DNA from: JABDMH01 sp965223165 | GTDB taxonomy: Bacteria; Bacteroidota; Bacteroidia; Chitinophagales; Saprospiraceae | DNA length: 64,000 bases | Direction: 5' to 3' | Assembly: GCA_965223165.1 (NCBI GenBank) | Contig: CBDCVQ010000018.1 | Span: 558,001 to 622,000, forward strand | Shown here: positions 17,378-27,400 of the stretch, one piece after another | Numbering within the stretch: the stretch's first letter is position 1 | How the letters are laid out: each line of letters starts with the position of its first letter | Notes under the pieces: generated by a model | Database searches by the model: none | What the model was told of the DNA's origin: nothing | What the model saw: only the letters and a program-made list of their open reading frames with translations | Made by a program: the position numbers and the translations under genes

Positions 17378-17425
17378 GTGACTTTGATGTCACTCGGTGG
17401 GTATGTTGACTTGCCATTTTGGCAA
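17378..17425. promoter_or_regulatory. Inverted repeats upstream of groES
   Basis: Two short palindromes in the secG-groES gap: GTGAC-6-GTCAC (17378-17393) and TTGCC-5-GGCAA (17411-17425). Either could be an operator for heat-shock control of groESL; the first could equally end the secG transcript. No CIRCE element (TTAGCACTC-N9-GAGTGCTAA) is present. Assignment as operator sites is inference. Confidence 0.35.
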
Positions 17426-17583
17426 TCGGAACTGTCAGTACCTCGGGTGAATTGTCCTGTTTTGGCCAGCTATGACGGGCACATCGGCAAAAATGACAGG
17501 AAAATCCGAATGGCATAGGAAGTGTAGAGAAGAAAACTGTTTGAACCATTTTCCTAACAATTAAATTAAAAAGTTGATTAGAT

Positions 17584-17856
17584 ATGATGAAGCCAATCAA
17601 TGATCGAGTGGTCGTAAAGCCTGCTCCCGCTGATGAGAAGACGGCCGGAGGTATCATTATTCCCGATACCGCCAAAGAAAAGCCTCAGCGAGGTGAGATC
17701 GTCGCGGTAGGTCCCGGCAAAGATGGCAATCTGATGACCGTGGCAGTAGGTGACATTGTGCTCTATGGCAAGTATGCTGGTCAAGAACTGACCTATGAGG
17801 GCACGGACTACTTAATTATGCGAGAGGATGACGTCCTAGTGATCCTAGATAAATAG
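17584..17856 (+). CDS. groES: Co-chaperonin GroES
   Basis: 90 residues. The cap of the GroEL folding chamber. It carries the family start MKPINDRVVVKPAPADEKT, the mobile loop TAGGIIIPDTAKEKP that docks on GroEL, GEIVAVGPG, and the end YLIMREDDVLVILDK. Two adjacent ATG codons (17584 and 17587) are both possible starts. groEL begins 67 bases after its stop on the same strand, so the two form the usual operon. Confidence 0.97.
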   Translation: MMKPINDRVVVKPAPADEKTAGGIIIPDTAKEKPQRGEIVAVGPGKDGNLMTVAVGDIVLYGKYAGQELTYEGTDYLIMREDDVLVILDK

Positions 17857-17923
17857 TCGTAGTCACTTTCTGTGACAACCAACGCGAAACATTTTCTTTA
17901 AAAAAACTAAATCTTGAAATACA

Positions 17924-19561
17924 ATGGCTAAAGAAATTAGCTTTGATGGAGATGCAAGGGCAAAGTTGAAAGCTGGAATTGACGCCCTGTCCAATGCTGT
18001 GAAGGTCACCCTCGGCCCAAAAGGACGAAACGTAGTATTGCAAAAATCGTTTGGAGCTCCCGCCATCACCAAAGACGGCGTCACAGTAGCCAAAGAAATA
18101 GAACTGGAAGATCCCATCGAGAATATGGGTGCCCAGATGGTCAAAGAAGTCGCTTCCAAAACCTCTGACGTAGCTGGTGATGGTACCACCACTGCCACCG
18201 TCTTGGCTCAGTCCATGATCACCGCAGGTATGAAAAACGTGACTGCCGGTGCCAACCCAATGGATCTGAAGCGCGGTATCGACAAAGCGGTGAGAGCGAT
18301 CATCGGCAATCTGACCCAACAATCCGAATTGATCGGAGACGACTTTGAGAAGATCAAGCAGGTCGGATCCATCTCTGCCAACAACGACGAAGAAATTGGT
18401 GCCCTCATCGCCGACGCCATGAAGCGCGTATCAAAAGATGGTGTCATCACAGTGGAAGAAGCCAAGGGTACGGACACCTATGTGGACGAGGTCCTAGGTA
18501 TGCAATTTGACCGAGGTTACCTCTCTCCGTACTTCATCACTGATGCAGAAGCCATGACCGCCGAGTACGAGAGCCCGTATGTGCTGATCCACGATAAGAA
18601 GATCTCAAACATGCAGGACATCGTGCCGATCCTGGAGAAAGCCGTCGGCGCCGGTCGGGCTCTACTGATCATCGCCGAGGACATCGAGAGCCAGGCACTG
18701 GGCGTCCTGGTCGTCAATCGACTGCGCGCTCAGCTCAAAGTCATTGCCGTCAAGGCTCCTGGATTTGGCGATCGCAGAAAGGCTATGCTGGAAGACATCG
18801 CCATCCTCACCGGTGGTACGGTCATCTCTGAAGAGAAAGGATACAAACTAGATAGCGTAGAACTGGAGCACCTGGGTACTGCGGAAAAAATCACGGTAGA
18901 CAAGGACAATACGACCATTGTCAACGGTGGTGGAAACGCCGAGCAGATCAAGGCACGGATCAATCAGATCAAGCAGCAGATCGAAACAACGACCTCGGAC
19001 TACGATCGGGAGAAGCTCCAAGAGCGACTGGCAAAATTGGCCGGAGGTGTAGCCGTACTCTATGTGGGTGCAGCTACAGAAGTAGAGATGAAAGAAAAGA
19101 AAGATCGGGTGGATGACGCATTGCACGCGACTCGAGCTGCCGTCGAAGAGGGTATCGTACCCGGAGGGGGCGTAGCCTTTATCCGTGCCTTGTCATCACT
19201 GGACGGCTTAAAAGGCAACTCCGAAGATGAGACTATCGGAATCAACATCGTACGCAAAGCATTGGAGGCACCGGTACGTGTGATCTCAAACAACGCTGGC
19301 GTGGAGGGATCCGTCGTCTTGCAAAATGTCATGAACGGCTCCGGTGCCTACGGATACAATGCCAGGTCCAACGAATACCAAGACCTGAAGGAAGCCGGTG
19401 TGATCGATCCTACGAAAGTAGCTCGTATTGCACTGGAGAATGCAGGATCTATTTCTGGTATGATCTTGACGACCGCCTGCGTAGTCAATGATAAACCGGA
19501 GGAAGAAAAAGGTGGCGGACATATGCATCCTCCCGGTGGAGGAATGGGCGGCATGATGTAA
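17924..19561 (+). CDS. groL: Chaperonin GroEL
   Basis: 545 residues, full length for the 60-kDa chaperonin, forming the double-ring ATP-driven folding chamber in the cytoplasm. Recognisable blocks: KVTLGPKGRNVVLQKSFG, the ATP-site VAGDGTTTATVLAQ, the apical segment RRKAMLEDIAILTGGTVI, RVDDALHATRAAVEEGIVPG and the C-terminal Gly/Met tail (here GGGHMHPPGGGMGGMM, with two histidines and prolines inserted). An ideal hairpin terminator lies 35 bases past the stop. A single copy is seen in this window. Confidence 0.98.
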   Translation: MAKEISFDGDARAKLKAGIDALSNAVKVTLGPKGRNVVLQKSFGAPAITKDGVTVAKEIELEDPIENMGAQMVKEVASKTSDVAGDGTTTATVLAQSMITAGMKNVTAGANPMDLKRGIDKAVRAIIGNLTQQSELIGDDFEKIKQVGSISANNDEEIGALIADAMKRVSKDGVITVEEAKGTDTYVDEVLGMQFDRGYLSPYFITDAEAMTAEYESPYVLIHDKKISNMQDIVPILEKAVGAGRALLIIAEDIESQALGVLVVNRLRAQLKVIAVKAPGFGDRRKAMLEDIAILTGGTVISEEKGYKLDSVELEHLGTAEKITVDKDNTTIVNGGGNAEQIKARINQIKQQIETTTSDYDREKLQERLAKLAGGVAVLYVGAATEVEMKEKKDRVDDALHATRAAVEEGIVPGGGVAFIRALSSLDGLKGNSEDETIGINIVRKALEAPVRVISNNAGVEGSVVLQNVMNGSGAYGYNARSNEYQDLKEAGVIDPTKVARIALENAGSISGMILTTACVVNDKPEEEKGGGHMHPPGGGMGGMM

Positions 19562-19595
19562 GATCTGCCTCTTTTCAAATCTCGTATGAAGAACG

Positions 19596-19626
19596 AATAG
19601 CCCTTGCCCAGTTGGCAAGGGCTATT
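19596..19626 (+). terminator. Rho-independent terminator of groESL
   Basis: Perfect 13-bp stem (19596-19608 with 19614-19626), five-base loop CAGTT, followed by CATTTTC. It sits 35 bases after the groEL stop. Confidence 0.85.
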
Positions 19627-19724
19627 CATTTTCACTAAGTTAAAAAGGGAGCACCTGGACAAGCTGGGTTTGCTCCAAGTAGCTTACCAACAACGAGGAT
19701 CGTCGGTCTGAGGGTCCCCGAAGC

Positions 19725-22700
19725 CTAATCCATCAGTATCATTTTTCGCGTGGCCACGAAGGTGTCGGCCTTCAACCGGTAGTAAAGCACCCCTGAAGCG
19801 GGCAGCTCTGATCCCTCCAGCTCTACCTCGTGATAGCCCCTGGCATAAGGACCCTGGATGGCCTTAAGCACTCTACCTTGCACATCCAACACGGTCAGGA
19901 CGACCTCTGCGCCCTGCGCAAGGGTAAATCCGATCTGGGTTGAGGTGCTAAAAGGATTGGGCCAGTTTTGGTACAGCTCATACCCATCGTCGGAAGACTT
20001 GCCACCGTATCGTTGGGATCCAATGATGCCACTACCATTCTTCATGCTACCCCTCTGCTGACTTCCTAGCGGGGTGGAAAGGGCAGAAGTGGCAGTGATC
20101 GCCGATGGACTACTTTGCGGTCCCTGGCCACATGCATCTGATACAAGTATAGATGACCTTGCACGGAGATCTATCGGAGCCTCGGGAGTTAGATTACCCA
20201 TCGTATCTCGAGCTTGCCAGATATACGTGTATAGTATGGAGTCTCTCACTTGACTATCGGGGAAGAAGAAAGAATCCAGATGTACTAGGAGCACCGTATC
20301 CAAGGCACAGTTGTCTCCCCCCATTACCACCAACTGCTCACGGATGGCAGGATCCGTGGGATCATTATTAAAGATCGTATCCCACTCCATAAACGTCACA
20401 CAGGGATCACTCCGGGCTGTAACAGTAGGATCTACGTCGTCAATGACAGTGACCGTATCTGTTAAAATGAATGGCGCCAAGCAGGGGCTGGTGATCGTAT
20501 AATTGACGTAGTGAACCCCGACAAGGTACGTACCAGTTGCGTCCGCCCCACCATCCGTCGCGAATTGTGAATCGTTAGTGATGGTAAACGGACCCAGCTT
20601 GTCACAGACATCTGATATCAGCACAGGATCCATGCGAATGAAAGCTTCGCAGTTTCTGGGCTCGGCGTCTCCCCTGTACGAGCGTCGCCGATCGAACTCG
20701 AGAGGGTCCGGGATCAGCGAGATCACCTCCTCACAACTGTCCAGACGTTCTTGCGCTTCATCCAGCAGATACCATCGTCGGGTAAGGGTGCCGATACCGC
20801 ATGCATTGGTATCAATGACCGTCGTATCGTTAAGTGTATACGGACATGGCATGGTCGGGTCCTGCTGATCGATCGTGGGCACGCCAAAGAGATCAAAGAG
20901 CTCGGAGACATCCGTCGGGATATCGTTGCAGGCGATGGACGTATCTCTCAAGTTTTCGCAGTTGAGGATGCATTGGCAATCGCAGGAGACCAAAATCTTC
21001 TGGACGTACTTAAACACGGTGCCCTCAAAGGTGGGATTACCGATCCAGTCGTCGGTCGACGACTTTTCGGCCGTGCACCAATCCGCAAAGCACCAGGTGC
21101 GCAAGATCTTATAGCACACGTCAGGATCATTGAGCACATCAAGCACCTTGTCAAAGTATCCAATGCCCACCTGCCTGCAGTCATCGTCAAAGGTAAATGT
21201 CGGACGCCCGGTCAAGTCTGGATCGGCAGCCCCGGCCACATTGCCACTGCCATTGGCATCAAATGTGAGGACACACGTCTCCACCAACGTATCGGGCGGA
21301 AAAACAAACATGCCTGAATCCAAGGGACAAGCATTACCTACCCAGATCAACTGGGTCTGCACGAGGGTATCCGGGTCCTGGGGGTGCGCGGCTTGGGGTG
21401 TGGGGCATTCTTTCCAGATCTTCCATTTTCGGAGGATCGATCCCTGTCCACAAGCATCGAGATCGGGCCAGATTTCCTGCTCACATCGCACATTCCGGCC
21501 GCAGTTGACCACCCAAGCTCCCTGGCGGATCGTATCAGCATCCGATTGATAGAAGCAATACCGGCTGGGGTCGGGTGTGCGAGGAGCCGTGTCCACACAT
21601 AGGCAGAGACTGTCCGGGTACACTAATATGTCGGGTAGACTCCGGCCATCGGAGTCTACTAGATCACCATGGGGCCCACGCCAAGCTTTCTGGTAACCCC
21701 CAAAAACGTCATCCAGCACCGCATACGCATCGTCGTTGCCGGCTTGTGCCTCCTGCACGATATCCGCTAGTGATACCGACTCCCCCTGAAGGTCCTGGCG
21801 CTGCTCTTTAAAGCTCTTACACGATATCTCAATCGCCGGGGTCAACTCGCGACCGATCTCGATGGGTGATTTGTCTTCTACCCATAGATCGGACCAGGAT
21901 CGACTCCAATTGCACCAATAATCCATCACGAGTAGCTCGACCGTCACTAGCTGACAGACATCCGCACAGCAGACAGGCACTGCTTCTGACCATCCACCAC
22001 CCAATTGTGCCAGCTCGGGCAGTAGGCCCGGCGGATAATGTCCCTCCGCGTACAGCCGATCGAAGTCCCTGTCACTCAACGAGGCCCGGCACTGCACCGT
22101 CGCGTACTTGGTCAAGGCATAGCGATAGGCGTCAGCCAACAGATCACCACAAACTTGACCGTCCATCCCAAACCACTGCATGGCCCTTTGATAGTGACCT
22201 TCCACCTCATCGTCTTCGTCCAGATATACACCAAAGATCGTGTCACCCGATGGGAGGATCTCTTCCACGATCAAACTGTCACATAGATGGACACAAGCCT
22301 CTTTCCAATCGGTCCTGCGCACCAGGTGTAGAGCAACATCGCAGTTATCCCAGCTGCCCTCATCAAAGCTCTCCCACCCTACCCAGACTTTCTTCTGCGA
22401 CATGGACACATTCACCCGTTTCTCCGCCAGTGCCACGGGTGCCGTTGCATCCTTCACTGCAATGTGGCAAGTATCGTAACTCACATTGTGGCATTCGTCG
22501 ACCGCCTCCAGAATGACGGGGATGGGCTCAGCCTGGAGTGGCAGCGTCAAGGATTGTCCGGCTACCCACCTATCACCCGACCTTTGATAGAGTATACCTA
22601 CCTGGCTGGGCAGCAAAGCCTTTACCAACTTCACGTCATGGCAGCGATCTCGGACGATTAAGTCAGGGAGTTGGATCTCCGCCGCACACTGGTGAGCACC

Positions 22701-23726
22701 CGCGGCCACGGTAATCAATGTATCTGGACAGGTAATCGTCGGCCCAATGGTGTCAAACTCCATCTGCCAAAACACGCACGACCAGTAGGTCCCGTCCGGA
22801 GTCAGTTCGTTGCCATTGTCAATGTCATCCTGACTGGCGCAGGTAGTGGCATCTGCTCCGGCACATGTCTGCTTGATTTGTACAGTCCACCGCGTGATCG
22901 GCCCACAATCACCGGTGAAGGGCTCGCTGTTGGCGTGTACGCTGAGACCACAGCTGTGTCCAAACTGCTTGGCCGTGCCGTCGGCATGGAGAAAATAGAG
23001 GGTATCACAGCCTGCTCCATTGGGCAGCAGCATGAAAGGCCCAAAATTGCCTATGGGATCCTCGCAGTAGATCGTGTCCTGGGCTCCGCAAAACACCGTC
23101 TCTCTAGATATCTCGGGCAAGCGAAGCACAACGATGGTGTCGGCATTGGTACCTCGTACACCCGTTTTGCTTACCGCCTCGTAGGTGCGATAGATGACTT
23201 TGGCCGTGTCCTGCCCGGGCTCGCAGGGATACTGTTCGATCCAGTCGGCCACGATCTGAACCGGAATGCCTGGTTCACATGGGGCATGGGCCACCGGCAA
23301 GACGCCATCAATGTGTCCACCATCGACGAGCGAGTCTGTGCAGTAGACGGTCTCCGAGCGCCCCGCGATCAGTGGTGCTACGGAGGACTTAAAGGTGATC
23401 ACGCTTTCACATGCACCGCGGCCATTGGCCACCATAATCGTCAGATGACTTCTGACATACGGGCAGACCGCCACTCGAAAAGAGGAATCTGCCGACATCC
23501 CGGTCAGTGCACGGATGGTCGTGCCATAGGGGCTCATCACCATGACATCTACGGGAGCGGCCAGGGCTGCATTGGCCACTAGCTCAGCGATTTGTATGGT
23601 ACTTGAATCGTCGGAACCAACGGGTAGGTTCAGGTTTCGACATCGAGGAGCTTCCTGGGAAAGTGCGGTGACCGCGGTCACGGCAAATAGCCCCACGGAG
23701 AGGAATTTGAGGATGTAGTTTCTCAT
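19725..23726 (-). CDS. Giant secreted cysteine-rich surface protein with T9SS tail
   Basis: 1333 residues from the ATG at 23724-23726. The frame is open upstream, but that part is AT-rich, non-protein-like and contains the promoter. A signal peptide ends near TALSQ (about residue 24). The body is a long series of beta-sandwich/HYR-like modules with regularly spaced cysteines and recurring phrases such as DTIGPTITCPDTLITVAAG, WDNCDVALHLVRR and YCWCNWSRSWSDLW-type blocks. The last ~85 residues (LYQNWPNPFSTSTQIGFTLA to RKMILMD) are a T9SS sorting domain. The N-terminal 1000 residues are paralogous to the downstream protein (24468-29333), which also has dockerin and cohesin parts missing here. 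It is probably an extracellular structural or adhesin-like protein. No catalytic motif was seen. Confidence 0.85.
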   Translation of the reverse strand: MRNYILKFLSVGLFAVTAVTALSQEAPRCRNLNLPVGSDDSSTIQIAELVANAALAAPVDVMVMSPYGTTIRALTGMSADSSFRVAVCPYVRSHLTIMVANGRGACESVITFKSSVAPLIAGRSETVYCTDSLVDGGHIDGVLPVAHAPCEPGIPVQIVADWIEQYPCEPGQDTAKVIYRTYEAVSKTGVRGTNADTIVVLRLPEISRETVFCGAQDTIYCEDPIGNFGPFMLLPNGAGCDTLYFLHADGTAKQFGHSCGLSVHANSEPFTGDCGPITRWTVQIKQTCAGADATTCASQDDIDNGNELTPDGTYWSCVFWQMEFDTIGPTITCPDTLITVAAGAHQCAAEIQLPDLIVRDRCHDVKLVKALLPSQVGILYQRSGDRWVAGQSLTLPLQAEPIPVILEAVDECHNVSYDTCHIAVKDATAPVALAEKRVNVSMSQKKVWVGWESFDEGSWDNCDVALHLVRRTDWKEACVHLCDSLIVEEILPSGDTIFGVYLDEDDEVEGHYQRAMQWFGMDGQVCGDLLADAYRYALTKYATVQCRASLSDRDFDRLYAEGHYPPGLLPELAQLGGGWSEAVPVCCADVCQLVTVELLVMDYWCNWSRSWSDLWVEDKSPIEIGRELTPAIEISCKSFKEQRQDLQGESVSLADIVQEAQAGNDDAYAVLDDVFGGYQKAWRGPHGDLVDSDGRSLPDILVYPDSLCLCVDTAPRTPDPSRYCFYQSDADTIRQGAWVVNCGRNVRCEQEIWPDLDACGQGSILRKWKIWKECPTPQAAHPQDPDTLVQTQLIWVGNACPLDSGMFVFPPDTLVETCVLTFDANGSGNVAGAADPDLTGRPTFTFDDDCRQVGIGYFDKVLDVLNDPDVCYKILRTWCFADWCTAEKSSTDDWIGNPTFEGTVFKYVQKILVSCDCQCILNCENLRDTSIACNDIPTDVSELFDLFGVPTIDQQDPTMPCPYTLNDTTVIDTNACGIGTLTRRWYLLDEAQERLDSCEEVISLIPDPLEFDRRRSYRGDAEPRNCEAFIRMDPVLISDVCDKLGPFTITNDSQFATDGGADATGTYLVGVHYVNYTITSPCLAPFILTDTVTVIDDVDPTVTARSDPCVTFMEWDTIFNNDPTDPAIREQLVVMGGDNCALDTVLLVHLDSFFFPDSQVRDSILYTYIWQARDTMGNLTPEAPIDLRARSSILVSDACGQGPQSSPSAITATSALSTPLGSQQRGSMKNGSGIIGSQRYGGKSSDDGYELYQNWPNPFSTSTQIGFTLAQGAEVVLTVLDVQGRVLKAIQGPYARGYHEVELEGSELPASGVLYYRLKADTFVATRKMILMD

Positions 23727-23748
23727 TGTTAGTCGAATAATGTTGACC

Positions 23749-23756
23749 CAAATGTA
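23749..23756 (-). promoter_or_regulatory. -7 promoter element for the giant surface-protein gene
   Basis: On the minus strand TACATTTG matches TAnnTTTG exactly, 22 bases upstream of the start at 23726. The upstream DNA is very AT-rich (runs of TATATA and AAAAAATA), with a TTT about 19 bases further up as a possible -33 element. This supports the chosen start. Confidence 0.55.
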
Positions 23757-24416
23757 TACAATATTTTTTATATATAAATATTTTATATAATTTATTTTAT
23801 GATTACGAGGTATTTGTACATAGCAATACTTCATATATATAAGAACCATTAAGTGATCTGTGATTTGCATAATTTGTCTTAACAACCTGTTACTGCGACG
23901 ATCTGCGCTCCTTTGCTGACTGCAAAGTCTATGTTTAGGAAGCTGTTGAATTACTGGCTCCGTTGGGATCGAGACGTTACTTTGTCCGCAGACGAGGCAT
24001 GACCGGACGATCTCGTAGAGTGGAGCATGACAATGCGAGAAGTGAGGGAACTCGCGACAGCGGCTGGGTGGCTAGCCGTAGCTACGGCAAGGATTTGCAA
24101 CGAAGCATGCGGGCAAAAGACCTTAGAATTGACAAGAAGATCTAATGCGAAACTCTACTCGGACTCCTCATCACGAATCTGCTATCGCTGGGTCCAGGAT
24201 ACGGCTACCACAGGGAGGGATTGAATCGACACTCCCAATGGTTTACACGGATCACCGATTTTGGGTGTGTGGTCTGACTATTTCAAGTGTGACATTTGAA
24301 GCCGCGCTACACGAGGCTTCTTTTATGAGGTGAGGCGGACACGTGCTCCCGGATTCCGGTATGGCGACAAGATTGGAAGGAAGGACCGGGCACACAAAGC
24401 TGGCACAAGAAAAGAA
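23757..24416. other. Intergenic with repeat relics
   Basis: About 660 bases between the two giant genes. The part near 24078-24160 contains a segment resembling 56829-56900 (tagc-c/t-tagctacg, then aaggattt) and the motif atctaatgcgaaactctac that recurs at 56733. These look like remnants of a dispersed element. No coding sequence is supported. Confidence 0.4.
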
Positions 24417-24442
24417 GGCCATCCCGAGTACTCGGGATGGCC
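24417..24442 (-). terminator. Rho-independent terminator of the 1621-aa gene
   Basis: Perfect 12-bp stem (24417-24428 with 24431-24442) with a two-base gap at the loop. On the minus strand it is followed by TTCTTTTCTTG. It sits 26 bases after the stop of the gene ending at 24468. Confidence 0.8.
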
Positions 24443-24467
24443 TATCACCACTCATGCTTCAGACATA

Positions 24468-27400
24468 TTATCTAATATGAATCATCTTCTTCGTTGCCGT
24501 AAAGGCTTCTGTATCCAACTGATAGTATAGCACTCCGGTGGTAGAAATCTCTCCCTTCCTTAGCTGTACTTCGTTGTACCCCTTGGCAAATTCACCGGAC
24601 TTCACGTGAATCACTTTACCCGTCAAGTCGTAAACTGTTATCGTTGCTTGGTCAGCGTAAGGCATGTTGAAACCTATCGCTGTCACATCCGTGAATGGGT
24701 TCGGACTATTCTGGAACAGGGCAAACTCATTAGCTGCCGTCGCCGGATTGTTGAAGCTCAGGGCCACATTGGATACTTGATCCAGGCTGTTGTAAGCTTC
24801 AGCATTGGTGGCGCTGGAGTTGATGGTTATCGCATCACTCAGCTGCGTATTGGCCACGGCCTCGATCACCAGGCTAAAGATATTCGCGCCAGCATCCACG
24901 CTCACGGCATCCGCGGTATTCCAACTGCTGGTGATGACACCCTCGTTTGCTCGGTGCACGGCAAAGTTCTCTTCGGAGATGGCGATGGCCTCTCCAGCGA
25001 CAACATCTGCTACGCGTAGCGCCGCAGGATCCAACTTCAGCGTATACTGGAATCCGGTGATGTCATTGAAGTTCTCTGCCGTGAAGTTCACCACATATTG
25101 AGCTCCGGCAGTCATCGAGATATCATCCACCCCAAAGACCAGATTGTTGGCGCTACGACCGGCAGAACGCTTAGGATCTGCATCCAGGTTAACGTCGCCT
25201 GTCTTGACAGCGGTCCAGTTGATAGCCATCGGAGCATTGATCGGATCGATCACGTACTGCTCGTTATTGCCAATCTTGTCAAAGAACCTCCAGGAGGTGT
25301 TTCCTTCCAATCTATCCGTCTTACCGAGGATAAGCTTGCGAAGGGTCACCAAGTCAAGTGGCGTGATGCGTCCGTCCTTATTGACGTCAGCAGCTACCTC
25401 TCGGTATTGATTCTCCAGCACTTCTTTGGCCAGGATATGCTTCTGAATCTTAACCAAGTCCAGTGTAGAGATTCCATTCATGTCGTCAACATCCTTCACC
25501 GGAGTGATGATCACTCGCTGGCCAAGGGCCGTGGCAAAACCATAGGCTCCGGAAGCCGTAGTCAGGTAGTCAAGGGTTTGGCCATTTTCTAGTTCGGCCT
25601 TGACATTGACCAACTTGACACTTTCGTTCAGCTCCGTGCGAATGCTACCCGAAATGGTACTTGTATTGCCTGGATCGACATCACATCCGCCCATGTTGTT
25701 TTGGACCACCAAGACTACGTCACAGAAGTCAAAGGATCCCTTCTCGTCGATCACCCACAGGCGGATCGTCTGCGTGCCTATCTGCTCACATCCGACTACA
25801 ATGCTGTCCGCATCTTCTACCCAGGTGTCGTCATTGACTTGGTCGAGTAGCTCGATGCGGAAGTAGATGCTGTCTTCACTGTCACATGCTGCCGCACTAC
25901 TGCTGTTGAACTCTTCTGCCCAGACCGTCACCATCGCCGTGTCTATCGTACCATCTTGATCCAAGTCCATCGGAGTCAGCTCCGCCGTCAAGCTCGTGAT
26001 ACAGATCGCCGTCGGCTTCTTGCCTGTCTCGATGGTAAACTCATCGATGCAGTAGCTCTCATTCTGACATTCATCCGTCACCCGTACCTTCAGTTTGTAG
26101 TCTCCCGCTACCAGATCTTCTACCTCTGCTTCGAAGTAGTCCTCCTCTCCTTCCAGATCGCCGGAGCCCGCTGCTACCAGCTCTTTGGTCTCGCCACCCT
26201 TTACCGAGTGTAGCTCCCAATGGTAGCTCAACGTACCACACGGATCGGTCACCGTCACTTTCTGGCTCAGGTTGTAGTAGCAGCCGGCGGCCTCTACCAC
26301 GCCCAGCTCGTTTTCAAAGGTACAGACCGGTGGCATCGTATCTACCACAATGATCTTCTGCTCCCAGGGTATGGTCCGGCCACTGTACTCCGGATCCAAC
26401 CACCAGTATGCCAGATTCTCCGGCTGACCTTCAAAGTAGCACCAGTCGATGAAGTACCAGGTACGTACTACTTTGTAGCATGCCTCGTCTCCTCCTACGA
26501 TCTTAAATACTTTGTCCGTGTAGTTGATACCTATGATCCGACAGTCGTCGTCAAATCGGTACTCGGGATACCCCGTGTGCTCCGGTGACAGATCGCCCGT
26601 CGCATTGCCTGCCTCATCATACTCGATGCCACAGGTGTACACCGTATTCTCAAATGGCTTGTGAAACATGCCTTTGTCCAGCTCACAGTTGTTGCCCACC
26701 CAGATCAACTGCTTGCGCGTGATCGTATCTACGCGGTGTCCGGGATGCTGGTACTGACCATTTTCATCCGGAGGACAGCCTGGGATAAACTTCCACTTTC
26801 GGTAGATGTATCCCTGACCACAGTGGTCAAACTCACACCATACAGTCTGCTCGCACTGGATCGCCTGGCTACAATTCACCACCACCTGACCCGACATCGT
26901 ATTCTGGAAGGGCTCGGTATAATAACATGAATCGTAGTATACTTCCTTCCACACATAGCCCAGGTGCTCGTCGTGTACTTTCTCCTGTCGTACGTAAGTC
27001 GTACAGATACATTCTTTGTCGTAGTATCCACCCATGCTAGCTTCAGGCACATTGCCATACTCATCTCTCCACACTTTGTCGTAGCCACCAAACAGGCTGT
27101 CCAACTCGGCCAAGGCCACCTTGTCGCCATCTTTGGCTGCGTCTACTATCCACTCGATGCTCACCGGATGGATCACACCAGGATAGTCATACTTGTCGTG
27201 CTTGTACGCACCACAGGTGATATCCAGTCGGTCGGCTACGTCCTTCTCGATTTGGATCGGGGTCTTGTCTTCGACTTTGACCCACGTCCAACACTTGCTC
27301 CAGTTGCACCAGTAGTCTACGACCAGTAGCTCTACCATTACCTCCTTGCAGGCGTCATCGCAGTCAAACGGTACCGCATCACTCCAGCCACCACCGATCT

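Noticed and set aside
17480..17560. Sigma-54 promoter upstream of groES
   Set aside because: TGGCAT is present near 17513 but the -12 GC half is not at the right spacing; the match is too weak to call.
23727..23885. N-terminal extension of the giant surface protein
   Set aside because: The region is AT-rich, contains an exact -7 element and would place residues before the signal peptide.
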